A stretch of DNA of 31,043 nt, from positions 1-31,043 of the forward strand of contig JAIXMJ010000004.1 of assembly GCA_022836975.1 (NCBI GenBank), in the 5' to 3' direction. Below the pieces are notes generated by a model, which saw only the letters and a program-made list of their open reading frames with translations, was not told the DNA's origin and did not search any database. This document shows positions 25,659-31,043 of the stretch, in pieces (positions within the stretch are counted from its first letter, which is position 1; each line of letters opens with the position of its first letter). The DNA is from Wolbachia sp. (GTDB lineage Bacteria > Pseudomonadota > Alphaproteobacteria > Rickettsiales > Anaplasmataceae). A program made the translations under genes and the position numbers.

Positions 25659-25732
25659 TGCGCTTAGAGGGATTCGAACCCACGACACTTGCCTCCGGAG
25701 GGCAATGCTCTATCCAACTGAGCTATAAGCGC
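25659..25732 (-). tRNA. tRNA-Arg (anticodon CCG)
   Basis: On the minus strand, acceptor GCGCTTA pairs with TAAGCGC and is followed by discriminator A. The D arm is GCTCAGTTGGATAGAGC, the anticodon arm TTGCC-CTCCGGA-GGCAA gives CCG, and the T arm is GTGGGTTCGAATCCC. CCA is not encoded. It begins five bases after the downstream end of the PilP-like gene, on the same strand. Confidence 0.95.
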
Positions 25733-25737
25733 ATATA

Positions 25738-26523
25738 CTATTTAATACATAAACTTTTTAAATCAAATTCCTGTTTTGGATAAAGCGTAAACTTAATATT
25801 ACTGTCATCAAAAGAAACATTTTTAGAACAATCAACATCCTTCTTTATCAACTTTTTATCCACATGCCATACAAAAGTTACCCGATCTTCTGTAACTGAC
25901 TGAACCTTTAAGTCTTTAGTATCACTGAATAGTTTCCCATTTACCCATATTTTCCATGTACCAAAAAAGGAATAGACTATCGAATCTAATTTTACAGTTT
26001 CAGAATCAAAATTCTCTATAACAGGTTTTACCACTGCTGTTGAAGGTTTTAAATTAAACTTTTCCATTTCGTTTACTACTTTATCAACCAAGCCCTCATC
26101 AAAAAAAATACTTTTTACACTACTGTATTGCAATAATAGATCAAAATCGTCATCTATTACTTCCCTTATCATATTATCTTGATTGATCTCATTCAGATGT
26201 ATGAAAAAACATTCATTTGCCCGTAAATTTACCATTATATCCAGTTGTTGCTGAGAAATATTCTCAAAGTATTCCTTCTCCATTCTCATTCCATCTTGAG
26301 AATGGTAACAAATCATTTCGTCATCACCATACTTTTCTACATAAACACATAAACCTTTACTATTACGCCCTAATATTTTATAGCGAATATATTTGCCGTC
26401 TTCGACTTGTCTCGCGCAAGAATATTTTTTACAATGCATCATGCTCTCCATGATACCATCACAGTCACAATACACATTAGCATAGAAAAAAAACAATAAT
26501 ACCAAAGTTAGTCTGCTATCCAT
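25738..26523 (-). CDS. Exported protein with PilP/GspC-like C-terminal domain
   Basis: I do not recognise this gene by name. The 261-residue product has a signal peptide or N-terminal anchor (LTLVLLFFFYANVYC) followed by a cysteine-rich stretch (Cys19, Cys21, and further cysteines near 32 and 37). The middle is helical and acidic. The C-terminal part (about 188-255) contains GTWKIWVNGKLFSDTKDLKV followed by QSVTEDRVTFVW, the small beta-domain pattern seen in PilP and in the HR domain of GspC, which contact the secretin. Its ATG overlaps the end of the PilO-like gene by eight bases, so it is the third gene of a coupled cassette. The fold call is an inference from pattern and gene order. Confidence 0.5.
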   Translation of the reverse strand: MDSRLTLVLLFFFYANVYCDCDGIMESMMHCKKYSCARQVEDGKYIRYKILGRNSKGLCVYVEKYGDDEMICYHSQDGMRMEKEYFENISQQQLDIMVNLRANECFFIHLNEINQDNMIREVIDDDFDLLLQYSSVKSIFFDEGLVDKVVNEMEKFNLKPSTAVVKPVIENFDSETVKLDSIVYSFFGTWKIWVNGKLFSDTKDLKVQSVTEDRVTFVWHVDKKLIKKDVDCSKNVSFDDSNIKFTLYPKQEFDLKSLCIK

Positions 26524-27133
26524 TCCTCAGTATAGTGTACCAATCAAAAACTATATTAGCTCTCACTGTTTCTATCATAACACCATTTAAAATTTGGTCC
26601 ATAACTACTGTATCAAGTTCTTTTTCTTTGATTAAAACTAAAGATTGCATCATAACATAGCCAGGAAGACTTGGTACAGATTTGAGAAATAAAAAAATAT
26701 GCTTGTCGCTTACTGCACTGAAACTCAAATTTACCTTACGCTTAACTATTTTGGTATATTTTTTGATATATTTACTGATGTAAGGAATCTCAACATCTTC
26801 TTGAACAGTCATATATAATTCAGGATTCAATATACAATATTTTTTATATAAATTGTTAAGCTCAAAATCCAAGTTTTTATCATTCAAATAAGAAACTCTT
26901 CTCCATAAATCTGAATATTTATTTAGCAAAGATTCTTTTTTATCTGTTTCTTCATGTACCCTAATGATTTGTGATCTAATACAATCTATCTTTGTAAAAA
27001 TATTCTGATTTTTACTATGAACTGTCTTATTGTAGATTATAATACAGGCTAAAAATATAATCAAAATTCCAGAGAATAGTATATAAAATCCAAGACGCAT
27101 TGTAACTTTTTTCTTGAGCTGGGAAACTGTCAC
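26516..27133 (-). CDS. PilO/GspM-like inner-membrane protein
   Basis: The 205-residue product has a short cytoplasmic N-terminus, one membrane helix (about 15-35, FYILFSGILIIFLACIIIYN) and a coiled-coil-like charged stretch (about 45-95). The C-terminal domain follows the PilO ferredoxin-like pattern: VNLSFSAVSDKHIFLFLKSV then PSLPGYVMMQSLVLI and a last strand VRANIVFDWYTI. PilO and GspM are bitopic proteins that dimerise with PilN or GspL. It is translationally coupled on both sides: ATGA overlap with the gene before and an 8-base overlap with the gene after. No sequence motif proves function. Confidence 0.55.
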   Translation of the reverse strand: MTVSQLKKKVTMRLGFYILFSGILIIFLACIIIYNKTVHSKNQNIFTKIDCIRSQIIRVHEETDKKESLLNKYSDLWRRVSYLNDKNLDFELNNLYKKYCILNPELYMTVQEDVEIPYISKYIKKYTKIVKRKVNLSFSAVSDKHIFLFLKSVPSLPGYVMMQSLVLIKEKELDTVVMDQILNGVMIETVRANIVFDWYTILRNG

Positions 27134-28524
27134 ATTTTTTCCTCAATCCTTATATAAACAGCCATACCTTGTTTTCCTTCAAGCGGTTGCAAATCAGAAA
27201 TATTAAATGTTTGAATACGAAAATTACTATTCAAACGCTCCTTTAACTTATAATATTCATCAGCACCACCATCAAGATGAAATTCCAATTTTGTAATTAT
27301 AGAACTATTTGTTTCATCATAATACCACTTAAATGTTCTCAGATCAGTATTAAATGTTTTTAGCTTTTCTACATACTGAATTTGTGTGAGTGGAGAATAC
27401 TCTATTCTTGATAATATCTTATCTATACTAATAAAGTTATAAACTTCATCTGCTTCCTTTATAATGCGATTTTGCCCTAATTTTATTAAGAGATCATCCG
27501 CAGTACGCATATTAGACGATAAGTTTAATAAACATACAGTATTAATCAGAATTAAAATTAAAATGAAAAACAAAAAAAACTTAGGAGAATATAAATATAA
27601 AATATTCAATAAATAAAATTCTCTTGTTTCTTTTGTATTAAATATAGTGGCTGGATGATTTTTAACACTGTGAAATAGAATAACTGTATCACAGAATTTA
27701 TCTTTTTCAGTAATAGTTAATCCTAATTTTAACAGTTTATTTAATTCATATGGAGTAAATACGTTGACACTATCTTCTGAAAAATCAATAACGGACAAAC
27801 TAGCTTTGATGTCTTCTTCCACTATCATACATAAACCTACAGGACTACCCATTTCAAAGCCATATTTAGGTAGAGATTTAATTGTGTTCTTCACTTCTTG
27901 ATATACTTTGCCAGCTATAATGCCTGGAAGGTAGTCATTATTAGAATGGATCAAATTAGTAAATACTATTTTGTTATTCTGCATAACCAGCTGCCTATAT
28001 CCACCAGTCTTAGTTGACATTACCATAATACTCCATTCAGTATGTAGAATACTTCGTACTATAGTTCTTACCTCTATAGGAAACATCAAAATTCCCTTAA
28101 AGTTTGATCCCATATTAACAAGAATATCCAACCAATATTCTATTAGATCCCTTACTTTTGATAGAACATACAAATAACACCAATTTTGATTATCTTTATT
28201 TGGTTTCTCAATCAAAAATGCTGAATTTATATCATAGGTATTAGCAAAACGTTCTATCTCTGTTTTTACTGCTAAGTATGCACTCATTCTATTGACACTT
28301 GGAATATATCTCAATAAATAATCTTGTTCACTATTATTGAGTACTAAATATAAAGGTACATCTTTATTAGCAATAAGGCAGCTTTTCATATCAGCAGCTG
28401 CATTACTATTCTTATTTCTAACAAAATATCTTTTATTTAAAGTATTATTTTTGAAATATAGTAATATGGTACCTTCTTCACCTACGCACAGCATAAACTT
28501 ACACTTAGGCTTTAAAGTAAACAT
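27130..28524 (-). CDS. PilM-PilN/GspL-like protein: actin-like cytoplasmic domain, one membrane helix, periplasmic domain
   Basis: The 464-residue product has a large soluble N-terminal part (1-313), one strong membrane helix (about 314-334, FFLFFILILILINTVCLL) and a 130-residue C-terminal domain. The N-terminal part looks like a degenerate actin/RNaseH fold of the PilM/GspL kind, with alternating strands and a segment YLVLNNSEQDYLLRYIPSV followed by RMSAYLAVKTEIERFA that parallels GspL-like proteins. The C-terminal domain (VEKLKTFNTDLRTFKWYY, then ITKLEFHLDGGADEYYKLKE) matches the PilN/GspL periplasmic ferredoxin-like pattern. It lies 108 bases after atpF and may be transcribed with the F0 genes. 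Its stop overlaps the PilO-like start. Confidence 0.55.
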   Translation of the reverse strand: MFTLKPKCKFMLCVGEEGTILLYFKNNTLNKRYFVRNKNSNAAADMKSCLIANKDVPLYLVLNNSEQDYLLRYIPSVNRMSAYLAVKTEIERFANTYDINSAFLIEKPNKDNQNWCYLYVLSKVRDLIEYWLDILVNMGSNFKGILMFPIEVRTIVRSILHTEWSIMVMSTKTGGYRQLVMQNNKIVFTNLIHSNNDYLPGIIAGKVYQEVKNTIKSLPKYGFEMGSPVGLCMIVEEDIKASLSVIDFSEDSVNVFTPYELNKLLKLGLTITEKDKFCDTVILFHSVKNHPATIFNTKETREFYLLNILYLYSPKFFLFFILILILINTVCLLNLSSNMRTADDLLIKLGQNRIIKEADEVYNFISIDKILSRIEYSPLTQIQYVEKLKTFNTDLRTFKWYYDETNSSIITKLEFHLDGGADEYYKLKERLNSNFRIQTFNISDLQPLEGKQGMAVYIRIEEKM

Positions 28525-28632
28525 ACCTACAGACTACACACAATTTACAAAACTATTTAAGCATACACAGGATTATTATTCTCTAAATATATTAGACTAA
28601 CTACACCTCTATTAAACTTTTACTTAATAAAT

Positions 28633-29109
28633 CTAATGCAACTTTTTACTCAAATCACGTGAAAGTGTAGATATAACTTCGCTATTGCGTTTGTTATCCT
28701 TAAGCTTATTAATAATTGATTTAACACCACTACCAGCAGCATTACTTAAACTTACTTCTAATTCCTCTTTAGCCTTTGTGATCTGATCTGTAGCTTGTTT
28801 TATATTAGCAGCAATTCCATCATCCAACTTTTTATCTAAGTTACCTTTATTAGCTGCAATAACGTTGCTATATTCCTTTTTTAGAGACTCTTCCATTCCT
28901 TTCATTTCATTTATTAAAGTATCATAGTCTTTCAAAGCACTTTTGCAGAGATATAACACCTTTTTCTTAAACTCCTGCTCAGTACAACTTAAAACACTAC
29001 GCTTCTTACGACTTTTTCGCAAAGCATTTTTGATTATCCTTTTTAACAATTCATATGATAAAATTAGACCTGTAAAAAAAGCAATACTAGTAATTAACGA
29101 TGTAGACAT
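28633..29109 (-). CDS. atpF: ATP synthase F0 subunit b
   Basis: Peripheral-stalk subunit linking F0 to F1. I chose ATG 29109 (MSTSLITSIAFFTGL) because AAGGAGG lies seven bases upstream; a GTG two codons earlier is also in frame. The 158-residue product has one N-terminal membrane helix (about 4-22), a basic turn (KNALRKSRKKRS) and a long helical charged stalk with few prolines. It is poorly conserved, as is usual for subunit b. It follows b' by 14 bases, giving the alphaproteobacterial order a-c-b'-b. Confidence 0.88.
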   Translation of the reverse strand: MSTSLITSIAFFTGLILSYELLKRIIKNALRKSRKKRSVLSCTEQEFKKKVLYLCKSALKDYDTLINEMKGMEESLKKEYSNVIAANKGNLDKKLDDGIAANIKQATDQITKAKEELEVSLSNAAGSGVKSIINKLKDNKRNSEVISTLSRDLSKKLH

Positions 29110-29123
29110 ATACACTCCTCCTT

Positions 29124-29600
29124 CTAAAATAACTCTTTAGCTAGCAAAAATTCCTCTTGATCCATTTCAGAGCCAGTCAACTTAGCATAATAGATAAGAG
29201 CAAGACTAGTAGTTATTCTCTTTATCTCACCCATATGCTGAACCTTAAAACTTTCTACCTCTTCTTTAACAAACTGAATCATTTTTTTATTTTCTTTGTC
29301 CAATTGATTATTAACATCTTCCCTCATTTTTTCTATCTGCATAATCGTATCTGATACAGTTTTTTTTATTTGTGCCTCTGCTTTACCTAAAGCTTCGCTA
29401 TATTTATTAACTTGTCTTTCTGCAAACTCCAAAAGGCAGACTGAATGATTAAAGGAATTCAACACTTTTTTATTCCTATTATATATTCTCCACTCTAATT
29501 TTGGTAAAAAGAGATAATTTACTACCAAAAAAAGCAGATAAAAAGACACAAAGAACCAAAAAACCTGCGATGAAAATGTTGACACATCAAGCTGTGGCAT
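29124..29600 (-). CDS. atpF': ATP synthase F0 subunit b'
   Basis: The second peripheral-stalk subunit found in alphaproteobacteria and cyanobacteria, pairing with b. The start MPQLDVSTFSSQVFWFFVSF is very typical of b', with the conserved PQLD and Q-FW positions, a single membrane helix (about 10-32) and LPKLEWRIYNRNKKV after it. The rest is a charged coiled stalk. It begins three bases after the atpE stop. Confidence 0.93.
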   Translation of the reverse strand: MPQLDVSTFSSQVFWFFVSFYLLFLVVNYLFLPKLEWRIYNRNKKVLNSFNHSVCLLEFAERQVNKYSEALGKAEAQIKKTVSDTIMQIEKMREDVNNQLDKENKKMIQFVKEEVESFKVQHMGEIKRITTSLALIYYAKLTGSEMDQEEFLLAKELF

Positions 29601-29603
29601 ATA

Positions 29604-29831
29604 CTACGCAACAAATATCAATAATAATGCAAGAAGAAATGAAAACAGCCCCATTGCTTCAACTAATGCAGCACCAGTATATACATACTTCTTCATCTTA
29701 TCTTCTGATTCTGGATTCCTTGCTAACCCATTTAACAGTGTAGAAAATATATGTGCTACACCAAAACTAGCACCTAACATACCAAATACACTTAACCCAA
29801 TCGCAATAAATTTTAAAGCTACTAAATCCAT
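29604..29831 (-). CDS. atpE: ATP synthase F0 subunit c
   Basis: The rotor-ring proteolipid. The 75-residue product has two membrane helices, the polar loop ARNP (residues 37-40) that contacts F1, and the ion-carrying carboxylate Glu58 in GAALVEAMGLF. Glycine-rich packing motif is GMLGASFGVA. There is no obvious sodium-binding signature, so proton coupling is likely. Confidence 0.97.
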   Translation of the reverse strand: MDLVALKFIAIGLSVFGMLGASFGVAHIFSTLLNGLARNPESEDKMKKYVYTGAALVEAMGLFSFLLALLLIFVA

Positions 29832-29896
29832 TATAAACCTTCTTTATTTTTAGATCCTTAGATATTAGTATACACTATATCAAAAGTCAATTCAAT

Positions 29897-30619
29897 TTAT
29901 TTTACTGCATCTGACAAATAAACACACGTCAATGAAGTAAATATGTAAGCCTGTAAGATCGCAACGAATACCTCAAATCCTATAAGTGCAATGAGAAATA
30001 CGAATAATATAGGAGCAAATATAGGTGCAACCAATAGGTCCATATTTATAATAAATCCTGCAATCACCTTAATAATTGTATGACCTGCTATCATATTTGC
30101 AGCAAGCCTTATTGATAGACTGAATGGCCTGGCTAAATAGGCAAATAACTCAATTAGGATCATCATAGGTGCAAGCCATAATGGTGTACCTTGTGGCAAA
30201 AATATTCGCAGAAATCTTACCCCTTTCTCTTTAAATCCAATAACCGTTATATAGATAAAAACAATCATTGATAGAGCAAAAGTAACAATTATTTGACTCG
30301 TTACTGTAAAGCTATAAGGTAATATTCCTACTAGATTGCATGATAAGACAAAAACGAAGACTGTAAATATTAAAGGTATATGATTTAGCCCTTTACTGCC
30401 TGTATTGTTTTCTATTATTGAAACAATAAAGTCATACACATACTCAACTGCTATTTCCGAAGATTTACCTTTCATACCTATTAACAAAAAAATTATAATG
30501 AGCATTACGGAGATGACCATATAAAGCGATGAATTAGTAAAACTTATGTCGTACCCAAATAATTTAGGTAATTCTATAATTGGATATACTTTAAACTGAT
30601 CTAATGGATTTAATGCCAT
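29897..30619 (-). CDS. atpB: ATP synthase F0 subunit a
   Basis: Forms the proton half-channels against the c-ring. The 240-residue product has several membrane helices and the essential arginine in ARPFSLSIRLAANMIAGHT (the second Arg corresponds to E. coli Arg210). The N-terminus MALNPLDQFKVYPIIEL is typical for alphaproteobacteria. It is the first gene of the a-c-b'-b unit, 65 bases before atpE, with a good promoter upstream. No atpI is seen upstream. Confidence 0.97.
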   Translation of the reverse strand: MALNPLDQFKVYPIIELPKLFGYDISFTNSSLYMVISVMLIIIFLLIGMKGKSSEIAVEYVYDFIVSIIENNTGSKGLNHIPLIFTVFVFVLSCNLVGILPYSFTVTSQIIVTFALSMIVFIYITVIGFKEKGVRFLRIFLPQGTPLWLAPMMILIELFAYLARPFSLSIRLAANMIAGHTIIKVIAGFIINMDLLVAPIFAPILFVFLIALIGFEVFVAILQAYIFTSLTCVYLSDAVK

Positions 30620-30648
30620 TTTTTATTTTAACCATATGTATGCTGAAC

Positions 30649-30677
30649 ATTATAGATTATAAGTAAAAATTATTCAA
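30649..30677 (-). promoter_or_regulatory. Sigma70-type promoter of the F0 operon
   Basis: On the minus strand, TTGAAT (30677-30672) and TATAAT (30654-30649) are separated by exactly 17 bases, 30 bases before the atpB ATG. This is the best-formed promoter in the window. It may also drive the PilMN/PilO/PilP-like cassette, because only 108 bases separate that cassette from atpF. Confidence 0.55.
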
Positions 30678-30776
30678 ATTTTTTGATTCTTTTCAGCGTT
30701 TGTGAGAAGATGCAAAGTACCAAATTAAGCTCAAATCATAACACTCTTTGTTGATGTGTATTAGAGCCTGTTCACA

Positions 30777-31043
30777 ATTTTTTTTAACCAGAACACTTTC
30801 TCTATCCTTATTCGGTTTTTACTCCATTTCTTGAAATAGTCATAATAACTCTTTTGACAACATCCGTTACTGGTAGTCACTTTTTCAGCACTCTACAAAA
30901 TAACTCCCAATTTTCTTGGCTTCGTCTTCTTTCGTGTACTTTCCAAAATTGGTCCTCAATAATATAACACTTGAACTAGAATAGTATTTGAATTTCAAAT
31001 TGGTTATAGAAAAGCAATTTTTTAGTTTTACAACTGGCTAGCA
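30777..31043 (-). mobile_element. Heavily decayed IS5-like remnant at the window edge
   Basis: The stretch 30620-31043 has no intact gene. On the minus strand, broken frames contain segments such as DYFKKWSKNRIRIEKVFW, preceded by a region reminiscent of the CQWRMLPK block of IS5-family (DUF4096-type) transposases. GAGCCTGTTCACAATT (about 30765-30780, plus strand) resembles an IS terminus at the other end. The element differs from the two IS copies elsewhere in the window. This is a tentative call, because the frame must be shifted several times. Confidence 0.35.

Noticed and set aside
25483..25783. ORFs around the tRNA-Arg gene on both strands
   Set aside because: They run through the tRNA and match nothing; the intergenic stretch 25398-25658 otherwise shows no feature.

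Overview
This window looks like a chromosomal segment of an AT-rich, obligate intracellular alphaproteobacterium of the Anaplasmataceae (Ehrlichia/Wolbachia clade). The reasons are the low-GC coding sequence, an alphaproteobacterial split F0 operon (atpB-atpE-atpF'-atpF), a tig-clpP-clpX-lon run, a lone VirB2-type subunit, and a tandem-repeat/ankyrin secreted protein. Decayed insertion sequences argue against the IS-poor Ehrlichia species and fit Wolbachia-like or other IS-bearing relatives, but I cannot place the genus from sequence reading alone.

Layout. (1) 1-1016, minus: the N-terminal half of a DMT/EamA transporter, preceded by a short membrane ORF whose start lies in the end of an IS remnant; the remnant abuts the lon stop codon. 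(2) 1014-6674, minus: the proteostasis run tig-clpP-clpX-lon, with a relic copy of the lon 5' end between clpX and lon, and a tRNA-Leu(UAG) upstream of tig. (3) 6938-13370, plus: a two-BON-domain lipoprotein, a 530-base gap ending in a promoter and a 19-codon mini-ORF, then two overlapping genes for exported proteins (42-bp tandem repeats plus ankyrin; pentapeptide repeats), then gmk and pepA. (4) 13374-18740, minus: a tightly packed run tRNA-His(GUG), sodB, M16 protease, gpsA, pgpA, GNAT acetyltransferase and a kinase-less PAS sensor, with several ATGA stop/start overlaps. (5) 18809-20027, plus: fabG and a lone virB2. (6) 20438-21157, minus: purC; then a full-span but internally eroded IS (21252-21959). 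(7) 22134-25397, minus: carB; then tRNA-Arg(CCG). (8) 25738-28524, minus: three overlapping unrecognised genes whose architecture resembles PilM/PilN (GspL), PilO (GspM) and PilP (GspC). (9) 28633-30619, minus: the F0 genes, read from a well-formed sigma70 promoter; then a weak IS remnant to the window end.

Most genes are housekeeping: protein quality control, central nucleotide metabolism (gmk, purC, carB), phospholipid head-group synthesis (gpsA then pgpA), fatty acid synthesis (fabG) and F0. The parts most likely to hold undescribed biology are the PilMN/PilO/PilP-like cassette just downstream of the F0 genes, the overlapping pair of exported repeat proteins, and the PAS protein that has lost its kinase output. 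All calls come from reading motifs, lengths and junctions by eye; no database search was run.
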